Source: Grifola frondosa (taxonomy: Eukaryota; Basidiomycota; Agaricomycetes; Polyporales; Grifolaceae). From it: a stretch of 64,000 bases of DNA. Where the stretch lies: the NCBI GenBank assembly GCA_001683735.1, contig LUGG01000022.1, positions 992,001 through 1,056,000 on the forward strand. Reading direction: 5' to 3'. Both the position numbers and the translations under genes were made by a program. A model generated the notes under the pieces. That model had not been told where the DNA came from, ran no database searches, and saw only the letters and a program-made list of their open reading frames with translations. Positions 1-10,764 of this stretch are shown here, piece after piece; positions within the stretch are counted from its first letter, which is position 1, and every line of letters starts with the position of its first letter.

Positions 1-900
1 GCACGGGCCATCCAGGCGCTCATTCCTCTGACTTCCGCCTCTGCCTTCTTCCTCATTCCCCTTCCCCAATCTGGCTCTCTCCTCACCGCTTTTTGCTCGC
101 TGCTCGCTGTTCGCGTTCTCCATTCTGCGCGTGCCCGCCCCGACGTCACGTTATCGACTGCCTTCCCATTCCTTCCCCTCTTGCTTCTCACTACTTTCTG
201 CTTGCTGCTCGCTGTTCGCCTCGAATTCTTCGCGCGCACGCCCCGGCGTCAACATACTTGGTAAGTTTCCATTCACGTCGCGCCTACGTTGACTGATACG
301 CGTGGTCAACAGCGCGACTTCTTCTTTCACAGGTCTTCGACGCGGCGCGTGAAGGGCTGGTCCATACCAACCCTCCACTGCCGTATACACCTTGGGCCCA
401 GTAGAACCGTCTGCTGTGTGCCTGGTCGTTGTCGCTCGTACATTGTACGTCCCATCCGCGTTCGTGGTGCCGATTCTTGCCTCCCTCAGCTTCGTGGTCT
501 CTGGTGGTTCCCCCTCCCCCCTCGCCTCCCCTGTGTATCCTCGGTTCCCTCCCATCTCAAGGCTCCGTAGGCTGCGCGTTGATTCGGCTTGTTCCTTCAG
601 GTATGATTCAATTCTTCTTTCTAGGAGTTTCTGTGCGCTAACGTGTGTGCTTGGTGATCGGTTTCGATTGTAGCTACATCACTTGTTGTAGTAGTGTTCG
701 GTCATCCAATATACCTTTTTTGTTCTGTGTAGGTCTTAGAACGTAGTACATGTGTTTCTTCGAGCGCTGACAATAAGAAAAGAATCATGCGCCATCTTCA
801 GGAGATTTCTCCTGAGCCAAGGCCTCGTCCCACCAATGAACCCTCGATCGTGAGGGTCCATGATGTAGCATTGAAGCGCACCCACAAATTGCGTGCGTTT
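1..900. other. Pyrimidine-rich stretch without a recognisable gene
   Basis: Short reading frames overlap here without a consistent frame or a motif I recognise. Two imperfect copies of a block of about 70 bases lie about 98 bases apart (roughly 95-165 and 195-262); both contain GCTGCTCGCTGTTCGC followed by a GCGCG...GCCCCG core. I see no ribosomal or tRNA gene. Confidence 0.4.
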
Positions 901-978
901 CTTTGTCGTTTCTTTTTTGCGAACGATCTTCAATTTTCAAATTTGAATTAGGTTCCGGGCAAAAGGTCCACGCTTTCG

Positions 979-2979
979 ATGCACTTGTGGCCGCCGAGAG
1001 TCTCAGCGATATGTCTGTGGACCACGCCCAATATGACGTGGGTGCCGAAGTTCCCTCTCGCTCGCCATGGTCTCCTAGAGATCATGCATGACGGCCGCTT
1101 CGGCCTCCATGAATACTCTCGCTGGCCACAATATTATTCTCAAAACATCATTCACTGCGCTTGCATCCCCAGCACTGCTTCCCCTGAGTTCGCGCCGGCC
1201 GTTCTCTTCCGACACATTCGCGAAGAGGATTTCGAACGCGATAAGGAATGCGGGATCCAGGGCGTTGGATTCCTGTGCCGCAGCTTATGTCCGAGCTGTT
1301 TCAAGGAGCCGAGCAAATCATCCAACGCTGGGACCGTTCAGCCATGAACCACAAGGCACGCCGTGCGCCTGGAGACAGGATGAAGCTGGCGCTTCACAAC
1401 TCGATGGATCGTCTGCGTCGGCTGCCTTCTGGATGGGAGACCGTACTTGTGATAGCTGCTCACGTCCAGCGGCTCTCCCTCGAGCTAGCAGGTTTCATTA
1501 CCTGGAACGAAGTTGTTGCTGCGGTGGGAAGATCCGTCGTTCGCCAGCGCGATGTGCTCCCCTCCTCGGCGCGTTCACGAACTCTCCCACCACGGCCATG
1601 ATGTTCCACCGCGTCGGCTTACCTGTGTGGCTGATCCAGCAGCACACGCGCTCGCTCGTCATCTACGACATCGTGGAACCAGTGGCCTGCCATTCGACAT
1701 GGACAATAACCCTACCCGTCCGTCATTGGTCAACATTTTCGACAACGGCCAAGGCATTGTGGCAGCGCCGGGCTACTGGACCGAGCTTATCCAGCATGCC
1801 TTGATGAAGAACATCGGCGACCGTCGTCTTGGATCTCTCCTCCCCCCTGCTCGTGAACAAGTCGTCAAGCGTCAGAAGCTCGACGAAGGCGCTGCTCAGC
1901 GGCGCTCCAAGTCAACTCATCGAGGCCCGAGCGATCGCGCGGAAGGCCGCTGCCGCAGGCAAGGAGAATCGACAGCGATGAGTCCGCTTCGGGCGACCAT
2001 CAGTCCGCCGCCTACCGTCGTCACCAATCTCACCCATCCGGCCGTGATGCATTATCCTCCCGTTCCCCTCGTCGGCATGTCTTCGCCGTGGATGCGTGCA
2101 TTGCAGAGCATCTCTCCTGTCCCCCCTTCGGAGGACGCACATAGGTTTTTCTATCCGCCTCCTTTTCTCTTGTCCTCCATGCCGGGGGTTAACCCAGCTG
2201 ACGAGGACGAGGTGCTGAAGATCACGCGGTACATCCACAGTTTGGCACGCATTCGCTCGTTCTGTCGCTCCCGCATAATGGAGCCCACCCTTTCTGGCGA
2301 CCCCCTCACGCTCACGCAATGGCGTGATGCCCTTTGGGGCGAATATCTGTACGATCCGCATGCCGTCCCCCCTCTAAAGGTCTCTCCGGCCGTTGAGAGG
2401 CGCCACAACTCGAAGGTGGAGCTCGCCGACTTTTTGGGAAAGTTGGCCGCATCCCGACCTACTTCTCTGACGATGAGCCCATTGTCAGTGGCATCACGGT
2501 CTCGACAACGGTGGCTCGCGATGACCGCCCCTTCGTGGGCTACTCCTCTGGGAGTGCCACGAAATCAACTTCAGGGGAGAGTTGTTGGCTGTGGATGAGG
2601 TGCTCCTCGGATCCGCTACGTGGTCGCCGTTGGCTAGGTGGGCTCGGGAGAAGGAGGTTGCGAAGGTCTGGACGCAGCTGGGGGTACAGCGGTGAGCGTG
2701 GTGCCATTGGACTTCGAGACGGCGCGAGAGAGCTATCGATGGCGTGTACCGTCCCCAGGCAGCACGCGCAGCAGGGATACCGTCGTCGCATTCGTCTCGG
2801 TCCTTGCGTCCTGGCCATCGCTCCCGCGTGAGCTTGCTGTGCAGCCTGCTTGGCTTCAGACATGTTCGAGCGAGGAGCTTGCGCGCGCTCAGGACAATGC
2901 AGTATTGTTTTACACGCAGTCCTTCGGAAGAGTGTTCCATCGTTTGCCGACGCCGCCCGTGTTCATGAACTTGGATTAG
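979..2979 (+). pseudogene. Repeat-associated Agaricomycete hypothetical gene, in several frames
   Basis: I recognise this as a family of unknown function that recurs next to repeats in Agaricomycete genomes. Conserved blocks appear in order but in changing frames: a helical segment around 1340-1560, an AFTNSPTTAMMFHRVGLPVW block near 1570-1640, a NPTRPS...GYWTEL block near 1700-1790, a helical YIHSLARIRSFCRSR block near 2240-2280, and an acidic C-terminal part ending at 2979. At least four frame changes separate the blocks; three of them are what one missing base would give. The copy is therefore either decayed or damaged by sequence errors. Introns could hide some joins, but no splice sites explain all of them. 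No catalytic motif is visible and I assign no function. Confidence 0.5.
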
Positions 2980-3435
2980 TGTAGTGCGGACGTCATAGTT
3001 TTTGTTTGCTATGCTCATTGTATGCCTTGCTGTTAGCGTATGCTGCTCTCATTTCGTCTTTGCTTTCGCGCTGCCTGTGGATCGACGCTTCGCTCCTCAG
3101 GCACTTCCATTTGGTCCTTCGTCGTGATCGTGCTGGATCTGGACTTTTCGGGCGCTCTTGCTTGCCGCTTTCCTGGGTGGATCGAGTTTTTCTTGCGGCT
3201 GGATGTATTATTCTGCAGTTATCGGAATTGATCGTTGTTTCTTTCTTTCACCGTCTCCTCGGAGACCGTCGGGCTTGTTTTGAGATTGGCTACCGGGTAA
3301 GGCGGATTTCCGACACTGAACAATGCCTTCCAGGATCTCTTGCTCTCTGGCACAGTAGCTTTCTGCGGCGGGAACCTTTGGTGAGACATTGTCCCTGCGT
3401 TGAACTCATGTACTGATGATTACGCCGTAGAAAAG
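2980..3435. other. Intergenic, probable upstream region of the split host gene
   Basis: No supported coding segment. It lies between the end of the repeat-associated gene and the ATG at 3436. I see no clear TATA box. Confidence 0.3.
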
Positions 3436-4104
3436 ATGGGGAAGACAAAATGGCGCCCTGAAGAACTGGCCTTCTTGCTGGAGGCTCGCAATTCACAGGA
3501 GGTAATTGACTTACTCAACGGGGGAGAGACTGGTAGCCAGCGAGCGGCTGCGACTTGCATCACTCAGCGATACCGCGACCACTTTGGCGACACTCCCTTT
3601 CAGGCTGAGAGCGCCAAGAATTCACGGTACGATTGGCAGGTGCGAAGCGCAAGAATCGGTCACGAATGGTTCGTCTTGAGGAGGAGTCCGTTGAAGAAGC
3701 AGAGGCTCGTCTGGAGGGATTGCCAAGGTACGAGGTGCCTGGCATTGAACGATCAATACTAATGCCTTACTTAGCGCATCTACAACTGGGTGAAGAATGC
3801 CAGCGAGAAGCGCAAGCGCACGAAGGCTACTGTGGTGCCGCCTGTGCCAATGGCCAGTACGCCAGCCCGCAAGCCCAGCGCGGACATCTACAAGAAACAG
3901 CATCCGGATCGCCCTCAAGCTGAAGTCAGCACGGGAACCGACGGACGCGCTAGAGCCAACATTGGTAAATGGGCCTCCGAAGCCAAAGCCCGATTCGACC
4001 AGCTGAGCCCGGAGGAGAAAGCTGCCTTCACGCAGGAAGCGGAGACTCAAGGGAAGGCACTCGAAGCTGAACTCGCAGCTCTTGGCCTGAAGGCATTCGC
4101 ACGC
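3436..4104 (+). pseudogene. 5' half of a host gene interrupted by the retrotransposon
   Basis: The ATG at 3436 opens with MGKTKWRPEELAFLLEAR, typical of an Agaricomycete-specific family whose role is unknown to me. It resembles short DNA- or chromatin-associated proteins: a charged N-terminal helix, a basic KRKNRSR stretch and an EEAEARLE helix. A frame change near 3640 fits one missing base. An intron of about 44 nt (GTGCCT to TTAG) precedes RIYNWVK, and coding then runs to AFAR at 4104, where the LTR begins. The rest of the gene resumes at 23470. The 19.4 kb insertion must abolish the normal full-length product unless it is spliced out. The family assignment is from memory; the interruption is seen directly. 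Confidence 0.7.
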
Positions 4105-6125
4105 TGTAAGGGGTTATTGACATACGTGAGAGTTCCTGTCTGAGAATAAATTTCTAACACAAGAATTTGTTCACAAAAGGATTTATTTTTCAAGCAAGGG
4201 GTTCAGCAAAACTGAATTATAAGCAGCAAGAAATTTAAAAGCCTTCAATACTTCAATGTGCACCAAGCGTGACGGGTTTTCCTACTTTTCCGGTCAGAGG
4301 CTCAGCCGAGTCCGGAAATCCGAGATTTATTAAATATATAAGATTCAGGTACGTAGATTCCAAATGAATGTCAGGGATATTACTTGCTAACACTTGCGAC
4401 TTCAATTCCTGGTCTTGTGAGAGTGCTCAACCTAGCCTACTGTCCTGTAGGGTCCTTGAGTCTTCCTGCCTGGGTCTGTACTTTCAGAGCACTTGTCTGA
4501 ACAGTAAAACAGCCCAAGAAACTTCTTGTCTTGAACTTAAACTTGCACTTTCCTTACGCCGCAATCTGCTGTCTTGCTACTGAGAATATTCTACTGCAGA
4601 GTACTCAACCTATCCTACTTTCCTTGTAGGGTCCTTGAGATGCTCTTCTTGGACTTGTACTACCAGAGCTCAGTCTGGTCAGGTGACAATCCAAGGTGAA
4701 ATTCACACAGAAGGAGAGGGCACACAGATGTCTGGGGTGAAAGTGGAAAAAAACTATATTGCTCTCAGGGGGCAGTTTGGCCTGCTTTTATACCCTGAGG
4801 AAATTCCAGAACATTCCATGGAAATGACTCACTCTGACTCCCCCTGACTCATTTCTGGGTTGCCTTACTAATCCACCTCAAATCCTGACTAATCACGACT
4901 GATCATGATTATCCATGGTCAATCCTAATTGGTCCTGACTTGGCTTTTCTGAATTAGTGCTGACAAATCAGAGTTCATCTGAGGTCATCTGATCATGTCT
5001 TAGTCATGGAACATTCTAAACTATGTTACAAAAGTATCAAAACTACGAATTCAGTACAAAGTCTTCCTAACTAAGCTTATTTCTACACTAAATCTTTCAA
5101 TTCTATTTATATCTCCTACTTTTCTCCTTATCTCCACATCTAGGCCTTGTCTAGATGGTCTGGGCTCATGATCAGGTGGTCATGTGATTGATCTGGACCT
5201 GTCGGGCTTGCAAAATGGGGTTACAACTGATAACACTCCAAATTTGAGGGTGTCTTTTGACAAGCCTGGGTCGTATTGAGTTTCTTGACAAGGGCTAGGC
5301 CATTCTGGAACTTAGCTAGAACATGTAGACTGGTCTGGACCTTGTCTAGGTCCTTCCATTGTAACTTCTCAAGTCATGTAGTTCCTTCTTATAATCATTC
5401 TTATGTAATGTCCTTAACAAAAGATGCATATTTTGACTTGAAATAATGTGAGCTGAGTGCTGATTGGTGGGAAAATGGATACATTGTCATGTGACCTAAT
5501 TCTTCCATCCATGTCCCTCATAGATCAGTAGAAAGTCATCCATCAGTCTCGCATCTCCTGCTTGCAGCATGTTCTTCGGCAATTCGACTATATCGCTGTT
5601 CGGCTTCAACATTCCTCTGCGATGAGCAATGTTCCAAATGATCCATGCATCCAACCATTCAAACATGGCTAGAATGGAATAGGGAATGCCCACTGCAACT
5701 TCCTGGGTGCCTGTGTAATGCTCCACAGCAACAATGACTCGAGTCTCCTGAAATTGAAGGATGCGGGTGATTCGTCCTGTAAACTCGATGTTGGGTCCCA
5801 AAAGACGAAGGGGACCAGAAAAATAGATTGGGATAAGATGATCCTGGACTGGATCGAGGATGAGGATATGTTTACGAGTCTGTCGATGCACCCGATAGTA
5901 GGGAACCTGAGTATCACGAGGGTACGAAATTGCCTGCATGATGGTGATGGACAGGAACAAGAATGCCTGGAACGGTTGAACAGAGTTGTGCTTTATTTAT
6001 GAGTATAAGCACGTGACCACGTTCCCGATTTGATGTCCCATGTCATGTTACTTATTGATGACAGGATGTGCAAAATTGATGTTATTTTGCCATGTCCAGG
6101 TACCAAACACATTTGGTGCGTGACA
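4105..6125 (-). repeat. 3' LTR of the Gypsy element
   Basis: 2021 bp, ending at the target-site copy at 4101-4104. Apart from the tandem block it matches the other LTR almost base for base. I could spot three substitutions and five single bases absent here. It contains the sense ORF at 5496-5939 and a TATA-like AAATATATAA near 4332-4341. Confidence 0.93.
5496..5939 (-). CDS. Conserved ORF inside the LTR (3' LTR copy), unknown function
   Basis: A 147-codon frame opens at the ATG at 5937-5939 (MQAISYPRDTQV) and stops at 5496. The same frame, with identical translation, exists in the other LTR. No homology comes to mind. It has a mixed hydrophobic and charged core with IIWNIAHRRG and an acidic end (DDFLLIYEGHG), and no clear signal peptide or zinc motif. 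It lies in the sense orientation of the element, about 55 nt downstream of a TATA-like block (5992-6003). The frame could simply be a remnant of a captured gene. Expression is inferred only from the promoter spacing. Confidence 0.5.
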   Translation of the reverse strand: MQAISYPRDTQVPYYRVHRQTRKHILILDPVQDHLIPIYFSGPLRLLGPNIEFTGRITRILQFQETRVIVAVEHYTGTQEVAVGIPYSILAMFEWLDAWIIWNIAHRRGMLKPNSDIVELPKNMLQAGDARLMDDFLLIYEGHGWKN

Positions 6126-6135
6126 TCCGCCCCAC
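6126..6135 (-). other. Polypurine tract
   Basis: The minus strand reads GTGGGGCGGA directly before the TGTCACG start of the 3' LTR. The position fits the plus-strand primer of an LTR retrotransposon. It is short and has one internal C. Confidence 0.55.
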
Positions 6136-6151
6136 AGTTACTCGACTGTCC

Positions 6152-6859
6152 TCAGTCGTAAATTTCTTTCTTAACTTCTCCCTTTCTATCTATGACTTCT
6201 GGTTCGCTGACTGACTGGTTCCCGATCTTATTCAAGTCTGGTTCATTATCTATAGACATAATTTGCTCATTATCATTCCATGTTTCCATATCTTCCTGTT
6301 CTATCTCCTGCATTATCGGGTACTGTATAAACTCTGGCTCATCTGCCAAACTTTCCAGGTCATCGTCTGATGGATGGTATTGCAGAAGCCTGAATGCAGC
6401 TACATTCTCTCTAATTATGTCTCCATTTAGTTCCTTCAAGACATATGCTCCTCCTTGGTTCTTCTTACAACTTCGTATGGTCCTAAATATCTTGGTTATG
6501 TTTTCTATTCATTTCTTGCTCAATAGCTGAGTTTCGCTTAAGAACTAGGTCTCCTGGTGAATATGATTCTCGAAATAATCGGTGAGCAAATTTCTTTTCA
6601 AATTGCTCCTTGGAAGTCAACCGTGATTTGGCTAGAGCTTTTGCAGCTCGGGCTATATCTTCTGGTCTACGTTCTAGTTGCCGTATTCGCAAGGCAGAAG
6701 GTCTGAATGAGACATGTCTTTATGAAATCCTTCTACCAGAAAGGTGGCTTCTCGCAAATCCATTGGAAATACTGGATGGACTCCATGTAATAGATAGTAA
6801 GGACTGAATCCTGTGGCTCGTCTTGTGGTAACACGATCTGCAAATAAAGCATGTGACAA
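6152..6859 (-). CDS. Integrase C-terminal region and polyprotein end
   Basis: Sense runs through three frames: the post-core block ATGFSPYYLLHGVHPVFPMD (to about 6700), then LRIRQLERRPEDIARAAKAL with FRESYSPGDLVLKRNS (to about 6510), then a GPY-type motif (YLGPYEVVRR, minus strand near 6475) followed by GGAYVLKELNGDIIRENVAA and an acidic tail to 6152. The GPY/F module is typical of Ty3 integrases. Each frame change here is explained by one missing base, so the protein may be intact in the organism. Confidence 0.7.
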
Positions 6860-7215
6860 GAGATCTGGCCATTGGGATATTCTTCCTTTACAGGTTTAAC
6901 CAATGCTTCCCTCAGAATGAAATGTCCTCGTTCAACTACTCCATTAGCTCGAGAATTATAGGCAGATATTCGTACATGAGGAATACCATATTTGAGAACT
7001 AATTTCTCAAATGCCCCTTTGGTCTCAGGTCCATTATCTGTGGTAACTTGACCTGTGGCCCCATATCTACAGACTATCTGTTCCCAGAAAAACTTTGCTA
7101 CTGATTCTGAGGATGTACTATTCAAGGCTCGTGCTTCTGTTACGCCTGACAAGTCATCTCGACAAGCCACTATACATGTCTTTTTACCAGCTGTGGGCAT
7201 AAACATTATGTCCAT
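6733..7215 (-). CDS. Integrase catalytic core
   Basis: The DDE triad is present: Asp2 (MDIMFMPTAG), Asp60 (VTTDNGPE) and Glu95 (NGVVERGH), with the 34-residue spacing between the last two that is close to the usual 35. It joins the cDNA ends to host DNA. The last part of the frame is out of register; from about 6870 the true sense continues in another frame (FADRVTTRRATGFSPYYLLH), as if one base were missing. Confidence 0.85.
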   Translation of the reverse strand: MDIMFMPTAGKKTCIVACRDDLSGVTEARALNSTSSESVAKFFWEQIVCRYGATGQVTTDNGPETKGAFEKLVLKYGIPHVRISAYNSRANGVVERGHFILREALVKPVKEEYPNGQISCHMLYLQIVLPQDEPQDSVLTIYYMESIQYFQWICEKPPFW

Positions 7216-7795
7216 ATAGACTTTGGTAAATAAGGTGGCGTGTGGAGATTCGAAGAGGGATTGCTACCTTCCGAATGCTTCGCATTTGGCATTCTTTACA
7301 TGATTGCACATGGTGATGCACATCTGCTTGATAAAATGGCCAAAAGAAGCGTAATCGTACAGTTTCAAAGGTAGCATACTCTCCTCGGTGTCCTAGTTCA
7401 TCATGTGCTTGCTTGAGAATTGCAATTCTCTCATTAGCTTCTAACACTACACGTGTGGGTATTCCATTCTTCTGTCTCCTGAACATCATATTCTCTTTCA
7501 CGAAATAATGCTTGCATCTTCTAGCAAATCGCAATTTTGCAGCTGGGTTGGGAAAGCTAGGCATTTCCAGAGTAACTAAGAAATCTCTGATTTGTCGAAG
7601 AGAAATATCCTGAGATGTTGTAGTTGAAATAAACACTCTTGTGTCTGGTTCAATTGTCTCTGGAAATGGTCCATAGGTTTTCTTACCCTGTTCTGGTTGC
7701 AAAAGCCTGACAAACAAAGCAATATTGTCTAACCATTCATCATCGTCTCCTTCAATTATTTCTCCTTCTCCTAGTGCTCTTCGTTGATAAGGCAT
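7184..7795 (-). CDS. Integrase N-terminal zinc-binding part
   Basis: The frame opens in the sequence GEGEIIEGDDDEWLDNIALF, joined in sense to the end of RNase H. An H-H-C-C zinc module (HDELGHRGEYATFETVRLRF then CKECQMRS) lies in the last third. This module helps the integrase multimerise and hold the cDNA ends. The frame is lost close to the catalytic core; the change near 7235 is equivalent to two missing bases or one extra. Confidence 0.8.
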   Translation of the reverse strand: MPYQRRALGEGEIIEGDDDEWLDNIALFVRLLQPEQGKKTYGPFPETIEPDTRVFISTTTSQDISLRQIRDFLVTLEMPSFPNPAAKLRFARRCKHYFVKENMMFRRQKNGIPTRVVLEANERIAILKQAHDELGHRGEYATFETVRLRFFWPFYQADVHHHVQSCKECQMRSIRKVAIPLRISTRHLIYQSLYGHNVYAHSW

Positions 7796-9482
7796 CTGGT
7801 CCCTTATGTTGTGCTGCTGGCACGTGAATCAATTTAAAGTCAAACAGAAGGATTCCCTGAATCCAACGGTTAATGGTCGCATTAGGCTGCAAGTCGGGTT
7901 CATTTAGCATTCCTTTGATGTATTTTGCATCGACTTCAACATGGAGGTTCTTCACACCTACCAAGTATAGTCTGAAATGCCTCAATGCCCTATATAAACC
8001 ATAAAGCTCTAACTTTGGCTGACTGTAATTTGACTCTGTTTCCTTCATTGGTAAAGAACCATATCGAGCTGGCCTCTTTTTTCCATCATCATCAATTTGT
8101 GAGAGAATAAATCCGACAGCATACTTGCTAGAGTCTACTGATAAGATAATTGGATTCTCTGACTGATAGTTAATTGGACGAAGGGCAGGTGCTGATGATA
8201 TCAATTCTTTAAGAGTATCGAAAGATGCTTGCCTACGTAAATCCCATGAAAATTCGGCTCCTTTAAAAGTTAATTCTTTCATTGGCCGAATTTGTTCAGA
8301 ATAATTCTCTATCCAAATTCGAACTGTTCCACATAATCCCATGAATCCTCTGACTTCCTTAATTGAGCGAGGAGTGGGCCAGTTCTGTATCTTGCATACT
8401 TTATCATCTTCTGGCATTCTTCCTTCCGGTGTACATTTCTGTCCAACAATTACTACTTGTGGCTTACAAATTTGGGACTTGGGTCCAGAAAATGTAAGTC
8501 CAGCTTGACCAACTCTATGCATTATCCTATGAACATCTAGCGCATGTTCCCATATGAATCTTCGAATACCAGGATTTTGTGATAGAACTTCTGGATTTCC
8601 TTCTTTATCCGGATATATTGTGTTAGGACCTTTGATGGGTAAGTCATCAATAAACACATTTGCTATATGCGGAATTTCCTCTTGTAATACAAATGTCATA
8701 CATGCTTGAAATTCTGCTGGAGAATTTGTGAAGCCCATTGGCATTGATGTAATTCGTAACAGTCCAAGTGGTGAAAGAAATGCTGTCATATCTCTGCTGG
8801 TAATATCGACTTTTCTGGCATCAAAGGCCCAGAATAAGTCAAACACTGAATAACACTGTCTTCCTGCAAATGGTTCCACAAATGCATCCAATATCGGGGG
8901 CACACCTGCATCTCGAATCGTAATTGCATTAAGTGGTTGAAGATCATGGACAATTCTTAAATTGCCATTTTTCTTCAACACACAAAACCATTTTGATCTA
9001 TAAGATGATTGACATCGCTCGTACACTCCTGCTTCAATCTTTTCTCGTAATAAGTTAACCACCTTATCTCGGATCCCTGGTGCTATGGGGATATTCTTAT
9101 CAACCCATGGTACATGTGGTATTACCGGAATTATATAAGGGGAAAAGTAATCTTCTCGAAATGTTCCTCGTTCAGTTTCATCAAAGGCTAGAACTCTTTC
9201 ATTTATCTGAATTATATGCTTAAATAATTTTTCTTCTTCAGGCCATAGAAATCCTTCTTCATTTATCTTTATCTGCTCTAATCGTTCTGTAGTCAGTCTC
9301 TTTGTGGGTACAAAGTCTGGTGGGTTAAAAGGTAGCTGTGATAATGAGTCTAGCGGGTTCTCCGGGAAGCATCGTTTTACACGTGCATCTTCTGGAAAGA
9401 CACCGGGGACTGGTTTCACCCTTCGGTCCACTGGCTTATATACATATACTGCATTGCTCGCACAATCCATTGATTGTGTCAT
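7752..9482 (-). CDS. pol: Reverse transcriptase and RNase H of the Gypsy element
   Basis: 576 codons from the ATG at 9482. The RT palm begins with SSYRSKWFCVLKKNGNLRIV near residue 160. Its first catalytic Asp is in YSVFDLFWAFD (215), and the metal-binding pair is in VFIDDL (279-280), a variant of the usual YxDD box. The connection has VRGFMGLCGTVRIWI (377-391). RNase H follows with Asp450 (LSVDSSKYAVGFIL), Glu492 (LELYG) and Asp518 (HVEVDAK). It copies the RNA genome into cDNA inside the particle. All catalytic residues are present, and the RT domain has no break. The frame ends at 7752, overlapping the integrase frame; that shift fits two missing bases or one extra. Confidence 0.92.
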   Translation of the reverse strand: MTQSMDCASNAVYVYKPVDRRVKPVPGVFPEDARVKRCFPENPLDSLSQLPFNPPDFVPTKRLTTERLEQIKINEEGFLWPEEEKLFKHIIQINERVLAFDETERGTFREDYFSPYIIPVIPHVPWVDKNIPIAPGIRDKVVNLLREKIEAGVYERCQSSYRSKWFCVLKKNGNLRIVHDLQPLNAITIRDAGVPPILDAFVEPFAGRQCYSVFDLFWAFDARKVDITSRDMTAFLSPLGLLRITSMPMGFTNSPAEFQACMTFVLQEEIPHIANVFIDDLPIKGPNTIYPDKEGNPEVLSQNPGIRRFIWEHALDVHRIMHRVGQAGLTFSGPKSQICKPQVVIVGQKCTPEGRMPEDDKVCKIQNWPTPRSIKEVRGFMGLCGTVRIWIENYSEQIRPMKELTFKGAEFSWDLRRQASFDTLKELISSAPALRPINYQSENPIILSVDSSKYAVGFILSQIDDDGKKRPARYGSLPMKETESNYSQPKLELYGLYRALRHFRLYLVGVKNLHVEVDAKYIKGMLNEPDLQPNATINRWIQGILLFDFKLIHVPAAQHKGPDALSTKSTRRRRNN

Positions 9483-10703
9483 TCTGTGTTCTGCTAGGTA
9501 ATTCTGTGACTTTATGCTGTTTGCGGGAAGCGAGATACTAATGGATGGTATACACTCATTTTAGTATCCTTGGCTTGCTTCACGACTTCACTGAGTGTTG
9601 GCTGGTTGAGATAACAATAAATGGGGCTCTGAAAACTGGGGGTGGGAATACACCAAACTATGATCCAGATATGTCTAGTTTAACGTCAGTTACGGACGAT
9701 TATCCTGATGTGCTACTGGAGTCCCATCTGTTTTCGGCCATTTATCCATCCCGAGTTTCTTGGCCATAGTCTTCTTCAACATAATTACTCGCAATGACTC
9801 CTTGTCTCTTGCCTTCAGTTTCCCTAATGGTCTTCTTCGGCTCCTTCTTTTTTCTGCCATGCCCTCTTGCCTTTTGGACTTGGGTCTATGGTTTAGGAGG
9901 TGGCGCATACAGCCCATCTTCCAATTCTTCTTCCTCATCCTTGTTTACCTCTTCATCTCTCTCTTCCTCCTGTCCTTCGGCCTCTATCTCTTCACTTGTG
10001 AATGATTCAGATAGCGGATGTTCATATAGAGAGCAATCCATGATTGTGCCTCTCGTAATAAGCTTGATTCAAGTTGATAGAATTAGATAGTGAATGTGGA
10101 TGAACTAAGAGCTCTAGTAGAGACAACTTCTGTTTGGAATGTTTTCCGTTGTTTTTCCTTATTTGCCTTTTCTTATTATGTCTACATTTTCGAGCTATAT
10201 CTTCCATAGTCTGTTTCCTAGTACGTGCTTGGGAGCCTGTTTCTTTCTCTATAAGCTTTCTGTTTTTCTTTCTTTTCCATTTCTTTCAGCAACCTTGCTA
10301 TGTACTTCTTTCTGAATTCTGGATCCTCTACCTTTTCTCCAAAGACTGGGGTGTCATCTGTGAAATTTCAGAGGGTGTCCTTCAGTTCTTGTCCTGCAAA
10401 TCTCCTCCTTATATACTTGGAGTTCCTGGGCCTAGGCTCTTCATGAGTCATCTCTCAAGGTTCTAGGTCCTACTAGATGGGTTCCAGGTCCTCCAGAAAG
10501 TGGCCTGACATTTCTTGCATGATTTGTATCAAGGAATCATCTGAATATCCTGATTCTGACCTCTTTCCTGCTTCAATTCTTGATATTACCTCTTGTAATT
10601 CTGTAGCAATTAACTCTCATAATATTTCGACTGTCAAAGGTCTCAATATCAAGATTTCCACCTCTGGTACTCTAGATATCAGTATTAACTGTCTTGGTCT
10701 TGA
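9483..10703 (-). pseudogene. Gypsy polyprotein linker between protease and reverse transcriptase
   Basis: On the minus strand recognisable polyprotein pieces follow one another in changing frames: VEILILRPLTVEIL near 10640, RNSKYIRRRFAGQELKDTL near 10410, DDTPVFGEKVEDPEFRKKYI near 10330, RKQTMEDIARKCRHNKKRQI near 10190, and an acidic stretch ending GLYAPPPKP near 9890. I recognise the ARKCR-type segment from the N-terminal part of Agaricomycete Gypsy polyproteins. Several stops interrupt it. It is part of the element but has no enzyme signature. Confidence 0.5.
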
Positions 10704-10764
10704 TTGCGCGGTTCGCGCGCGCGGAAGTGACTAGCGCCAGTCACTCGCCGAGGTGACACCGAAG

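Noticed and set aside
4368..4583. 71-codon plus-strand frame in the LTR, repeated at 21527-21742
   Set aside because: It is antisense to the element, overlaps the tandem block, and is low in complexity; identity between the copies is expected from LTR identity. The sense ORF has a better start and promoter context.
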